64,000 nt of DNA from Holacanthus passer (GCA_025331565.1 JAFREQ010000042.1:4804501-4868500), one strand, 5' to 3'; numbered from the stretch's first letter, positions 21,871 to 34,035 are shown. Numbers and translations are program-made. Notes: generated by a model not told the origin, from the sequence alone.

Positions 21871-24800
21871 AGATCTGGCTGTGAGGGAGAGAAGTGGGTG
21901 GGTAGAGGGTGGAGGGGAGGGGCCAAGGTCCAAAAGAAGGTGGAGATATCAGGAGAGAGGGGAGGAGTCAGAGCAAATAGGGGAGGAGAGGAAACAGGAT
22001 GTAACAGGGTAGAGGTGGGGGGGGGCTGTGTTTTTTCTATCTATCTAAGCTGAGGTTGATTTGTAATCAGAAAAAAAAATAATCTCATCACATCAGCTGA
22101 GCCTCTTTTGGCCTCTATTTGTGAATGAGAGATTTATGCTGAGAGAGGGAGGGAGCAGGGAGTGCAAGGAGGGATAAACCAGAAGAGAGATGCGTGGAGT
22201 GTACAGGGGGGAATGTACATGAGGATCCAGCAGCTAAGCCCATGCTACTGACATCACTGGATTTATTAGGCTGGGTGGTGTTATACGTGATGCCGTGACC
22301 AATGGTTTTCAATGAGAGCCCCATCAGAGCTGCTGGGGCCGTCCATTTGTCTTCCATCCTGTAGAGATTCATCGATAACTGAGACAAGTCAGCGTGAATA
22401 AATCTAATCAGATATCTAATAATTATAAAACAATCAAATAACAACAAAAGCGCAAAAGACGTCAGAAACTTGACGACACCGGTGTCTTTAAATTACAAAC
22501 AAAAGAGGAAGGAGAGAGGAGGCAGATTGTTGATAGCAATGTTAAGGGAATAGAGGGAGAGGGGCAGTTCCAGTGCTATTTTCAGGGCCTTGCTGTTATT
22601 TCACTCACATGGCAGAGGGATTTGGACAGTGAAGAGAAGTGAATTTGGCCTCAGGGCAGAGTTGAGCTTTGGCATGGGCCGAGGAGGAGAAGGAGGAGGA
22701 GGAGGAGGAGGAGGAAGAGTGAAGTGGCTGGAGGGGCTTGGTGGGCAGAACAGAGAAGAGGGTCAAGGTGTATATGGTGCTATGGGAGCGCAACTGTTGT
22801 CTAAAGAGTCCAGAAACTCATTAAACAGTCAAGAGAGTGTTTATCCCGCCGGTCAGAGCAAGACGAACATGCCAGCACGTTATTTATTCACTGTTTCCGT
22901 GCGGGGGTGAATGAGGGGGGTTGTTTTTTAAAGGGTTTGTCTGGGGGTTTGACTGTGATACAAAGCCACTCCTGTCCAAAGCAAAGCACCACCTCCACAC
23001 GGCTGCAGGTGGCAACTCATTATTCCATCTCTTCATATACATGAGGTCTGGAGGCTTGCAGTTTAGGCTTATAGCAAGCCAGACAAAATACAGACTGTGT
23101 AAGAAATTTGACCTTTTTCAGTCACCTGCTGCCATTTGATTTTGTTCCAGAGCGGTTGGATAACGTCAGCAGGAATTGTGCAATATTTCATGAGGAATGT
23201 GCAATAAGCTCTGTTTAAGAGACCGGCTCACTACAAGCTGCAGAATTCCAGCATTTTAATTCCAGCATTGAAACCAGTGATTGAGTAATTGTCAAATAAT
23301 CAACTATTCAACTGAGGCATATTTTGTATTGAAGAGCCTGGGAGTGAGGTGCAGCCTTTTTTCGTCTGAGCAGGATGTTAGACAGGTGCACCGCGGTGTC
23401 TTTGTTTCCATCTAAACAAATAAAGATACAGATTCAAGACTGATACCGATCTGTCCAAATACACTAAACACTTGTTTGGTTTGAGGGCACTACACATTGA
23501 GAGCTGTGATATTAACATCATGGGAAAGAGCTGATGAGCTTGTGTCAGCACTGTGGTCATTAATGCCAGAAAGACAAAAGGCTGAATATCATATATCTTC
23601 TGCTGTCGTCACTGAGAACCTCAAAGTGGAATAATTTAAAGTTTTTAAATGTTAATGGCACTTTATTTGTCAGAGCTTTTCAGCTATGGCATTAGAAAAA
23701 CATTGAAGAACTTGTTCATAAAAGATTACACATCTTTACTGTTGCAAGAAAATCAAATAACTGTGCAGGCCACAACTGCAAATGTGAGGCTAAAACTAAA
23801 CCACAGCATCTGCTCTGTTGCACCTATTATCACGCCTAACAGTGATGTCACAGTGCACTGGAGTACGCTTGTACATCACTGCAGCAAGATGAGAAGTTAA
23901 ACATGATTTTCAGAGAGAGTTAAGTTACTCTTTAAAGTACCATCTGCAGACTTCCTTTTCCAAATGTATTTTTAACTTTTTTGTTGGCATATGCTGATCA
24001 GTATATCACTTCTGTGTTCTGTTAATGGAAAATTTCCACATTTGGACAATTGAGTTTCTACTCTATTCTATTCAACTTCGCTTACATCATTGTATTGAAC
24101 GAGTTGCCCCCAGTGAGCAAACCTGGGAGGACAAGCCAAGATAATACGGGAAAGTACATGAAAATAGTCAAACACAGACTAAACAAACAAGTGCAAGGCT
24201 GGCACAGTAAACATAAATAAGATGATCAGCTGCGATCTGAGACTCCAATAAAAGATGAGGCATTTAATCTTCAAAAATAATCACAATTCTCTGGCAAAAC
24301 TAAAATACGTCTTTCAGCCTTGGTTTGCGGATTTAGTGAGGGAAGTAACTGCAGATAAACACAAAGATGTTTGTTTAAAAAAAAAAGATAAATCCAGCAA
24401 AAACATGATTACAAGGAAAGAGAATAAAAGTCAAATCAGTGACCTAACAACTGGTCAGAAAAGAGGGTGCAACCATGGTTCACAAACCCAGAGATAACTT
24501 TAACTTGTAGACTATGTGCTGTTGTTTACACATAAGAAAATTGTTAACTAATTTATAGAAAAGGATATTAGCACATGTGGAATACTTAAAGTTACAAAGC
24601 AAGTGACTCTAACCATTTATTGTATTTTACTATAGGTTGACTGAGAACAGAGACGTCGTGCTGAATAATACACACTGGCTGGATTAGAGCACCAGAAAAT
24701 CAGATTTAGGGCACCAGTAAATCACTTTTTTTAAATTCAGACAACACATTCTGTTCTTTGGTAAATCCAACCATATTTACTCCTGGGGGTTGCTCTTCCC

Positions 24801-25679
24801 TGTCAACTCGTCCTCTACAGCTCCACAAGAGCAGTTGGGGTTAGGCAGGATTAAAATGTGAAGCCGTGGCTTCGTGCGATACGAAGAAGGTAACACTTTG
24901 ACAAACATCAATATGTCAAAGCCATAAACATTGTAAATGTGTAAAATGTTGCACCACAAACACGAGCAGCCTCCTCTCTGCTGTGTGGATTACTAGAGAG
25001 ACGAGTTTTCAGGTAAGCTAACACAGAAGTGTCAGAGCAGCCAGGCATTGTAAAATCCTCGGGCCATCTGTCATATTAACAAAATAACTCCACATTCCTG
25101 ACACACTGACAAGTAGAACAAATTGCTCTAATTGGAAACCACATGGATATTCTTCAGGATCTGAACTAATTTAGGCATAAATGGATTAACAAAGAAAATC
25201 ACCTGTCCTCTCGATTCTTATCTTCTGTGTGTACCGCGGCTGATCGGGATATTTCCTACATCCTGATGGTGTGCCACTTTAACTCATTTGTTAACATTTG
25301 ATCTGTTATTTGTATTCTGTTACCTAACACTTGCTTGACTCTCTTTGTGGGTTTGAATACCCCTGGGGGTAACTGTATTTGTTTGTACTTCTAATTAGGC
25401 CTGATATGTCACTTGCTTCTACTCGTGATGCTGCTATGTGTATTTACAGAGATTGACTAAAGCCATCTATATGTAGGCTCACATGTGTCTGCCTCTATTT
25501 TTATTCCGCTTCACTATGTTTATGCAGTTTGTTTCAGGCATGTCATTAAATCACTGTGTTGGCAGAACCAGAGGAAAAACCCCTGGAAGATAGATCACAC
25601 TTGCAGCCTGGAAACACCAAACGTGATAATAACTCGAGCAGTAAGCGGGGACATGCTGTACAAAATGTGTGACATGCGC

Positions 25680-25718
<39 letters not shown>

Positions 25719-27600
25719 TGGAGAAACTCCAAGCCAGCTCCAAAAACAGATTAGGAAAACTGTGTAATTCTATCTCCTAAACAGGGCATCTTGTACCATG
25801 TGACAGTCAGAAGAGCAAGAGCTGACAAAAACCTCCCTGTTATGAAAGTAATTCACAGGCCCCTCAGACCCCCTACAGATGATACCCGACCTGCTATGAT
25901 GACCAAATGCATTCTGGGTATGTATTCCGAATGAATTAAAGCTAAAAAACAAAAGGAACAAGCAGCAGTATTGAAAAACACAGAGGGAGACAAAAATATC
26001 ATTATTGGAGTCGACCCCCAAACCCTTCTCTTTCATGCTACCTAATTCTCTCTACCTGCCAGGTGCTCGAGCAGTAATAAGCTGATACCTTCACAGGGGA
26101 TTTCAGGGACAAACATCACTGTAAAAAGTGAGATAGTCCATTAATCAGGATCACAGAGAGGCTTTGTACCATCATAGCAGGTGTCCTGGCAATTCTGTCG
26201 AGGGGCACAGAGAGGCACTGCCTGTCTGTCAACACCTCACTGGACTCTTCACTCATCCCCCTCTGCCCGGTTATATAACATACCATCACACAATAAACAG
26301 GTCCTGCTCGCATGGACAATCATAGTCACACACACCTGGGAAAGCTGCACAGCTCTGCAGTTTCAGTATCAGCGATGGTTGTGTTTGACTGTGTTGGTGA
26401 TCAAGGATGCATGTGTACCATCTGCTGTCATGTTGGTGCAACTACAAGTTAGAATGACAAGTAAATGATGAAGACATTTTATTATTTTGTTCTCTTTGCT
26501 CCCCATCCAGGGGTCAGAGGTCAGATGCAGCTACAGATGTTTTGAGTATTCCAGAAACTCATCATTTTTTCATTTTTTCATTTTATTGATGATTTCCTGT
26601 TTTGATTTGTTCCTAGGCTTTTTATTAAACACTCTTTCATGTCTTTCATTTATGTAGATGTGCACACTTTCTCATTTCATTGATTCTGTTATGCATGTAC
26701 TTTTTTATTTGGACAGTGAAGAAGTTTGTAACTCAGTACTCTGAAGTTGTATATACTATTTCAGCAGAGGGGATGTTTCACTTGAAGCCAGCTGACAGGA
26801 GGTCTTCTTCAACCACTAGGTCCCCACTGTGGAAGACCTGGCCCAAAATGGTGCACTGAGCACTGTACATGAAAATATGACAGAAAAACAGAGGGACAGA
26901 AAGGGGATTACCTCCTCAGCTTGTTATCATTGCAACGTCAGACGCCAGGGAACAAATATCCATCTGGAATGTGTTGGGACAACACAGCGCATGATGGGAT
27001 AATCCCTGAGAATTTAGAGAGAGATTCACAGGAATAAGGAGAGAAGAGATATACGAAGAGAAACCAAGAGGGATGAGAGATGAGAATCTGAATAAAAAAT
27101 GAAAAATCTGAAAAACCTAAAACAATCGAGCAGCAAATGCAAAGTATGCACTAGTTTAGCATCAACATTGAAGGTTGCTTCTTTTCCCATGAAGAAATTC
27201 AGTAAGACTAAGCATAACTACTCTGTTTAAATGTTTCACTCTCTCCACACTTTCAGCAAAGGTAGAAAAGAAAACATTAATATGCGAAAGAGACTTTGTG
27301 GTCTATTTGGTGGTCTCTTACGTGAATAAGGGCTAGCTGAAAAAAAAAACTTGTGTAACTCAAATTGCATATTGTAGCTCCAGTACAGTAAGAGGGGAAA
27401 TTGTATAAAAATGACTCTATCAACACAGAGTGTCTGCTTTTCTGCAAGAAATATTTAATGAATTAGGCCAACTTTTCAATTTGATTTACTAGGTATAGTT
27501 TTATTTATTTATTGAATTACAATTTAATTTGATCAAATTACCGCCAATACCCCGAGTTCATATCTGGTGAATGTTTGTATGGAAATGACAAAGGTGATCA
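21871..27600. other. Upstream intergenic region between ppp1r1b and neurod2, left part
   Basis: No exon-like ORF. A GA/GGAGG-rich low-complexity tract covers about 21880-22025, a (GGA)n tract lies at 22680-22718 and a (CA)n tract at 25684-25713. The remainder is unique AT-rich sequence with no gene that I can support. Confidence 0.6.
25684..25713. repeat. (CA)n microsatellite
   Basis: About 15 uninterrupted CA dinucleotides, one of many CA/TG tracts in the window. Confidence 0.95.
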
Positions 27601-27613
27601 TTATAAATAAATT

Positions 27614-27628
27614 CCAGTAGATGGCAGC
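27614..27628 (+). promoter_or_regulatory. CTCF-type motif, plus orientation
   Basis: CCAGTAGATGGCAGC is a full match to the CTCF core pattern, oriented toward neurod2. It lies about 5 kb upstream of neurod2 exon 1. Occupancy is inferred from sequence only. Confidence 0.55.
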
Positions 27629-28139
27629 CTTCTGTTACATTTGGCTCTTAACAAGGCTCATCCCCTGTTGGCTGTGAAGAGCTCTCCAAATGGGGGTTGA
27701 AATTGAAACTGAGGTGCTCATTTAGGATGAAAGCAAATTTAAACGTGTCACCACTGAGGGACATTGAATAGATGTACCAATCACTGTCAACAGGAAGTGG
27801 CAGGATGCAAACCGACATACTACAGAGACAGAGAGAAAATCTTCTGGTACGTGGCTGGGACCCGAGGAGTTGTAGGAAACACTGAATAGATGTGAGGTAA
27901 AGATGAGTTGGAGACTTTTAAAACTTTGATTTGGAGAGTTCAGTGAGGTAGACCTGGGTACGAAATAAACAGCAGAGCAGACAGAAGAACAAATGTAGAC
28001 ATTAAAAATGACAATAGAGGCCTGAGAGTGTGTGTGACAATATAAGTGAGTGTATATGTGTGGGTGGGTGTGAGGAGTAAAGTGGGGTGTTGGAGATGTA
28101 GCAGGTGGAAGACATGGTGGAGGCAGAGACAGAGGAGGA

Positions 28140-28265
28140 CGTGGCAGTAGGGCAGTGATTTAATTAGCACCCTCTACCCCCTCCAGCCCTTCACTCATAG
28201 CATCAATAATGCATGGCCCCTTGTTTCCACTGCCATAATTAATCCTCTCTTACTATAATTAAAAG
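28140..28265. promoter_or_regulatory. Candidate enhancer with repeated TAATTA sites
   Basis: A low-repeat block with TTTAATTAGC, ATAATTAATCC and TATAATTAAAA within 126 bp, plus AATAATGCATGG. It stands out from the surrounding microsatellite-rich DNA and lies about 4 kb upstream of neurod2 exon 1. Function and conservation are inferred. Confidence 0.35.
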
Positions 28266-28372
28266 CCAAAAATCCCACAAGATGGTTCAGCTTGGCCAGG
28301 CACGGGTTGGGTTGGCACGGGAACTGATGAAAAACTCCAGAGCTTCACACACACCCTGTGGACCGACAGATC

Positions 28373-28404
<32 letters not shown>
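28373..28404. repeat. (GACA)n tetranucleotide repeat
   Basis: About eight perfect GACA units, a common fish microsatellite class, here 270 bp from the long (AC)n tract. Confidence 0.92.
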
Positions 28405-28666
28405 TGTTGACAGAGAGATCAATAGTCAACCAACTCCAACACAAGCAGAGTGAATGAGGCATGAAGGGAAGCTGAAATAGGTGGAAAATGTGACATGCAG
28501 GCAAATTAAATGAATGAGTTTGACAGACTGACGACGCGAACTGCTCCTTGAAAATGTGCTTTTGTGCATCGTGTTTGTGAATGAGTGGGAAAGTGAGGGA
28601 AGAGCGAGCCAAGCACAAATCTACCAACCCCAGTTCCATTCCCTGGAAAAGAGGACGGATGTACAA

Positions 28667-28670
<4 letters not shown>

Positions 28671-28734
<64 letters not shown>
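28671..28734. repeat. Long (AC)32 microsatellite
   Basis: An uninterrupted (AC)n run of about 64 bp, the longest in the window. It lies upstream of neurod2 and is followed by a shorter CA tract at 28922-28942. Alternating purine-pyrimidine tracts of this length can adopt Z-DNA. Confidence 0.97.
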
Positions 28735-28738
<4 letters not shown>

Positions 28739-29544
28739 TTACACAGGCATCCTGATCCCAGATGAGGTTTGTCTCCACTGCAGCCAAGCCAGACGAGAGG
28801 GAGAGGTGGAGCTTTCTGATGCTGCAATTAGGACCACACTGTCTGGGCGAGCAAACAAGAATGAATATTTCAGTCCGGAGATCTCCATGGGTACCTATGG
28901 TGGGGGCCTGGCACACCTACAGGCACACACACACACACACACATACAGACACCCACACACACATAGACAGATACACAACTTACCATGGCTGCCAGAATTA
29001 TTCACCTCCCAATCACAGATGCCACAATTATCACATCAGTATCACTGCGTAAACGATGCCAACTGTTATGCTCATTGAACTATTGTACAAGGTTTACAAT
29101 ATCAGTATAAATATGCATCAGTAGGAGCAGTCATAGTATGTAGCTGATGGCTTCTCCTTTGTGAAAATAGGTGCAACGAGCATCCAAGCTTGGCCACATG
29201 CCAGGGAAGAACACAGTTGGTAGAGCAGAGGTCATATCTCACATGCAACCTAAATTTCTTCTCCTCCCTCTCTCTCCACTTTTCTCACTTCCTCACACAA
29301 AGAGTACTCACCTCACTCAGTCACCTCTTTGGGCTCTTCAGCATTTTTAAATGGTGCTTCACTTCAGAAGCTCCAGTGTGCACATCCTCTTCACAGCACA
29401 CTCCCAGTCACACACAGGACTTGTACAATAGGAGCACTCCCTCTGGTGTGGGTTCATTGTCGATGCTCCGCGCAGCCCTCCTCCTGCCCCACCGTCCTCG
29501 GCCCCATCTCCACTTGATTTATCGCTCTAAAATACCACTGCACT

Positions 29545-29625
29545 AATTAGTCAAGTAATTAATTAATAGGCATTTGCATTTGTGCATATGCAATTAGGGG
29601 GCTGGAGAGAGGAGAGTGCAGATGG
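29545..29625. promoter_or_regulatory. Candidate neural enhancer with octamer, TAATTA and E-box motifs
   Basis: The block contains CTAATTAG (29553-29560), TAATTAATTAA (29566-29577 region), ATTTGCAT (29572-29579, an octamer on the minus strand), GTGCATATGCAA (about 29582-29593, a POU palindrome-like site) and CAGATG (29619-29624, a NeuroD/Neurogenin-type E-box). It is about 2.7 kb upstream of the neurod2 exon 1 region. Motifs are seen directly; enhancer activity is inferred. Confidence 0.45.
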
Positions 29626-29650
29626 GGTCCGGGAGTCTGGTGGGGGTGGG

Positions 29651-29653
<3 letters not shown>

Positions 29654-29702
<49 letters not shown>
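29654..29702. repeat. (TG)n microsatellite
   Basis: About 24 uninterrupted TG units. It lies 0.9 kb from the (AC)32 tract and in the opposite strand sense, so the two could pair intramolecularly. Confidence 0.96.
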
Positions 29703-29706
<4 letters not shown>

Positions 29707-31959
29707 ATTTCATATTTGTGCCAGCAGAAGTTTGCACTTCTTCCAGAAAGACAAGTGAAGTGCAGGTCATCACCTTGCATGTCTGACAGTGAGAAAAGGA
29801 GGAAGGGAGGGGAGGATGACAAAGGTACGGAGGTGTGGCTTGATGACTTTGAAAGGCTATTGGGTGTCATTTGACCATAGAGGAAAAAGAATGATGGAGA
29901 ATTTGACATCTTAAAGGGAAAGGGCTTCAATTTTGCATTTTGATTACATGCATTTAGACTATGAAAAAGCACAGCAGGTGGCTCTTACTTAAGACTAATC
30001 CATATACAAACAGGATGCAAAGTCATTCTAAAATATCATAATTCCAAACAAGCTCTCCTCTGGCGTTTCAATATCAGATCAAAGCCTCCCTGATTGGAGT
30101 CGCCTCCAGCCCGGCGCTGGCTAAAGCCACGCTGTTGACATTTAGCATTTATTTTGGCAAGGTGACCTGAAGGTTGTTTGGGACTTGTTGAGATGGCCGC
30201 AGCCCTTGCATCTCCCCCCTCCTCAGCACAGCTGAGGTAGGATAGGGCACCGATTTGGCTTGTGGCGAAGCTAGATGCCCCTCCACACACACAAACACAC
30301 ACACTCACAATCACCCCACCATGGTTTGGGGTAGTGCCAGGTTACCATCCCCACATCCCATAAGGGATGAGACACATTAGTGAATGTGCGGCATCACGGC
30401 TCCCTAGCCACAGCTGCCACACTACTGGTGACCCCAGGGATGACCCCGCAACCCCCCAAACAGTCCCTCAGTTGTGGCTGCGGAGGAGATGTAGGGGTGA
30501 TCCAGGCCCAAGGACATGATGAGCTTCTATCAGCTATTTCTCAGCCTCCAGGTCCCTGCTCCCTCAGTCCGGTGGGTGTCTTTGTGCCAAGTTGGACTTG
30601 GTGGTCATAGAGCTCATTTCTCCCACATTAACTCCACTAATGTCTGCTAAATTGAGAGATCTCGGATCCGGGATGGACACAATGCAGCAAAGCAAACACA
30701 CTGAGGGGAGCAAAATGCTGGTAGCGAGGAATTCTTGCATCTATGCCGCTGATGTGCCAACATGCCTCCTCCTAAATATTGGGCACCGCTGCCAGCTCCT
30801 ACCAGCACCAATTCCCTGTCATCTACAGCTACACCCCCCTTCCTCCTCATTTTTCATACATCCCTAGTGGGCCTGCACACCTGGGTCTCACTCTCTCTCT
30901 CACCCTTCCCCTCACTCTGTCTATATGTCTCTTTCCCTCTCTCTCTGATGCTCGCCCCTGCAGGCGCCCCTCACTCAGCATTGAACGCTGGAAACACCAG
31001 CAGCAGCTCTGGCAAACCTCACACATTCGGACACAGCAACCAGTAAGCATTTGATCTTCTCACTTAACCACATGAGCGCCAGTCCACACACACATGCATG
31101 CAGCAGCAGCCTATGTAATATTATACCTTTTAATCGGACTCATTTGCAGCTTTGGCAAGTGGGTCGTCTGCGCCCGGGTTGTGCCCACAAGAGTCAGAAC
31201 AAATCACAATTGGTTTTGGTTGTCGTTCCTCTGAATACATTGAAGCATAATTTGATCCAATTAGGTAAATAAATAAACAATATGCCTTCTGTTCCACCGC
31301 CTTAATGCACTTATAATGCATCCCCATCCCCCTACCCCCGCCCTGCTTCTGAACCAGAGATGTGATGGAGGGTAAACCCTGCAAGTAAACCCTGTTTACC
31401 CACCTTTCATTTGCTGAAGAGTTAATTGATGTCATTTTTATAACAGGCTCCATACAGTATGATTGAATTATCTTCTTAAACTGCTAACTTGTACATGAGA
31501 ATAGAGTCTTTTAAAGAGGGTAATTGATTAATTGCTTGTGAGGCTATGATTTTCAAGCAGAACTTATTTTGCTTGGGGTCACAGTTTATTTACTGTATTG
31601 TCACTTAATGAATATAACACTGCAGTATTATGGCTTAAACATTTCCTACTATAACATCCCTATTAGGAGTCATGTATGCTGACCTTATCACACTTTCTTG
31701 TGTATTTACCTCCTATAATATCACTATAATCTTCCACATGGCGACTGCTGGGAAATCTGTGCAGATCCCCTCTAAATTGCATTAAACATTGACTGGTGAG
31801 TTTGGCAGGTGAGTGAGTAAAATTCACAGGTTTGATTACAAAAGATAGCCTGCATCCCTTGAAGCAGCAGCACAGGTCAACAATGACGAGTTTTGTTGTT
31901 CCACCATTTTATTTTTCTCCCTCTCTCTTCTGTTTTTCCTCCTTTTTTTCTGGCTGTGT
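29703..31959. other. Upstream region of neurod2
   Basis: No gene is supported. The sequence is mixed, with pyrimidine-rich stretches near 30885-30950 and homeodomain-like sites (TAATTGATTAATTG at about 31521). A forkhead-type palindrome lies at 31370-31401. Short ORFs on both strands lack recognisable similarity. Confidence 0.55.
31370..31401. promoter_or_regulatory. Forkhead-type repeat and inverted repeat
   Basis: GTAAACCCTG occurs twice (31372-31381 and 31385-31394). GGGTAAAC (31370-31377) is mirrored exactly by GTTTACCC (31394-31401). TAAAC/GTTTA is the core of forkhead-factor sites. The element is about 0.6-0.8 kb upstream of the neurod2 promoter region. Confidence 0.4.
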
Positions 31960-32300
31960 GAGCTCTAGCGCGGTGACAGATGGCGGAGCCCTCCTCCTCC
32001 TCCTCCACCTCCTACCTCCTCCTCCTCCTTCTCTCTCTCTCCTTCTCTCTCCCCCTCTCTCTCTCTGTGTCTCTCTCCCCCCGCGGGCAAATCTCTCCGA
32101 ATGCGGGCGCATGTCAATCACCGGGCTCTCATGTGATGGCTCTTGCCGGTGACGTGCCAGCCATATGGGCGCTGGCATCACAGCCTTAGCTGGTATGTAA
32201 CCCCGTCCCCGGTAGCTCACGGTTGCCACACGCACACTCACACACACACATACACGCACACATACATGCATGCATGCTCACTCACTCATATACACACAGA
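31960..32300 (+). promoter_or_regulatory. neurod2: neurod2 promoter region
   Basis: This block directly precedes the exon that ends with a strong donor at 32523. It has CAGATG (31977-31982), a long CT-rich tract (31990-32080), relatively high CpG content at 32080-32220, a TGACGT CRE-type half-site at about 32150, and CATATG (32162-32167) centred in a 7-bp inverted repeat. CATATG and CAGATG are E-boxes of the type bound by Neurogenin/NeuroD proteins, and the mammalian NeuroD2 promoter is known to be regulated through E-boxes. No clear TATA box; the start site is not determined. Confidence 0.5.
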
Positions 32301-32523
32301 CGCGCCAGGACGCACGGCCGCTCACAAGCTCCGGTTATTCGAGTGCGCGCACCGGGAGAGAAGCGCCCCTAAACAGCCCGTCAGCTCCAGTGGAAGAAAA
32401 GCCTGCACCTACAGACAAGGAGCGTCGGTTCGCTCACTCCTGGTCCCTGAAGATGGTCTGAAACTCACGCGCCTCTTTTTTTTTTTTCCTTCCTCCCATC
32501 CCCTGTGAAGAGCTCGAGCCCAG
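32222..32523 (+). other. neurod2: neurod2 non-coding exon 1 (5' limit uncertain)
   Basis: The CCCAG|GTAAGT at 32519-32529 is a near-perfect splice donor and lies 2.3 kb upstream of a good acceptor right before the neurod2 ATG. Mammalian NEUROD2 likewise has a non-coding first exon followed by a single coding exon. A two-codon upstream ORF, ATG GTC TGA, sits at 32453-32461. The 5' end given is only a guess set after the GC-rich promoter block. Confidence 0.55.
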
Positions 32524-33889
32524 GTAAGTTGGAACATAAACAACAACAGTGGAGGAGAAAAAAAAATGTGCAAAATGGAGGAGAAATTAATCTAATAAAA
32601 AGACGAGCTGATGCATATTAATGCAGCCGTTTTTTTTTTAGAGTTCGAAGGCAAGTGTCAGTTGCATGTTTTGCTGAATTATAGCATTTTTATTGCTCAC
32701 AGTTTTTAGGAGAAAAGACTAATCTAGTGGCATGAATCCATATGGAAACATATAGTCGCCTCTCTGCTTGTGATTTTGCTCTGGTATGCACCTATTTATC
32801 CACGATGTGTAGTCTATTTAAATGTGGTGATGCCACACTTTCAATTCATTCTAGCAAAAAGGAAAAAAAAAAATAGAAATGGATATAGTGCAATTTCCAT
32901 GTTTGTGGTTTTATTAGATTTCCATAAGAGCGCGCGTGCATAAAAAAGCTCCTCACTCCCCCCGCGTGCCCTTCAACTTTTGACATCCAGAATCTACCTG
33001 GATCATAAGAGCTCACGTCAAATATCGGTCCGAAGCCAAGCGTCTCCAGGATCCTTTACAAGGAGCAGTGCTGAGGAATGGAGCAGCCCCTTTACAGCAG
33101 GCTGTAAATACAGTAGATCACATCGGACACTAATTAGATTTAGAGATTCCTGCGTCTGGACCTCGAATCAGAGAGAAACAAAAGACAATGAGCGAGATAA
33201 GACTTTTTGTTGATTTTGATATCAGCCTCTGAGAAAGGACGAGCTTAATGGGAGATTTATTGATGATTCCTGTCGATGATTTTCCATCTCGGAGTAAATG
33301 AAAGGGTGGGACACCGCCATTGACTGTGACAGGCTCCATGATTTATCTCTGTTTGTCCAGTTTTATCTCCAACAATCAGGGCCTGTCTCCACATAACGTC
33401 GCTTAAAGCCCAGTCGCTGCCGTTAACGGCGGGGCTCTCGCGGGGTTTTTTTTGCAAGATTTGATAGACGAATTGTGTTTCTCCAGTTGTGTTTTTTTAT
33501 ATTTAACGAGGGCTAAAAGGATACAAGCGCTTTCCATCTGTAAACGCTTCCTAAAAAGTGCTTTGAAATCATGCACTCGTGCATACTGAATTATGTGTGA
33601 AATCTATTTCGTGTAAACTGCATGGTCTGTTAATTAAACGTTGTTGTGTGTGGGGTTTTTTTTCTTCTTCTTCTAATTGAGCAAACCTCCTGAGCCTGAG
33701 ATTTAAAAACTAGATTTTGCCCCTGGCACACCCCCCGAGATAATTAACCAACCATCACAGCCTACCTTACTATGAGCTGCAAGTCTGTCTGCTGCTGCAC
33801 TATAATAATAGATGGGAAGTGAAACATGTTAGGGAGAAAGCCAATGGAGGCTTATTGAAGCTGTCAAAGATCACCTCGTCTCTCTGCAG

Positions 33890-34035
33890 CCCCTTTTATT
33901 CTGGGATGGGACTGCACTTACTAATCAAGTGGTAGGCTGGTCAATTTATTTTTCACTATTTACTAATTAGCATGTTTGCATGAATTGTTGATTGGTTAAT
34001 AATAGTTCAGTTGTGGCTCGTTATAGCTGAGCCAA
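33890..34035. promoter_or_regulatory. Candidate intronic regulatory block
   Basis: A low-repeat AT-rich stretch inside neurod2 intron 1 with TACTAATTAGCATG, GTTTGCATGAATTG (octamer-like) and GATTGGTTAAT (CCAAT-box-like on the minus strand). Composition resembles conserved non-coding elements near neural bHLH genes; conservation is not testable here. Confidence 0.3.

Noticed and set aside
28259..29078. Several overlapping ORFs rich in Cys-Val or Thr-His
   Set aside because: They are translations of the (AC)32 and related dinucleotide tracts.
31832..32271. ORFs on both strands upstream of neurod2 (about 106-121 codons)
   Set aside because: They consist of Ser/Leu- or Arg/Glu-rich runs from a CT-rich promoter tract and overlap the presumed promoter.
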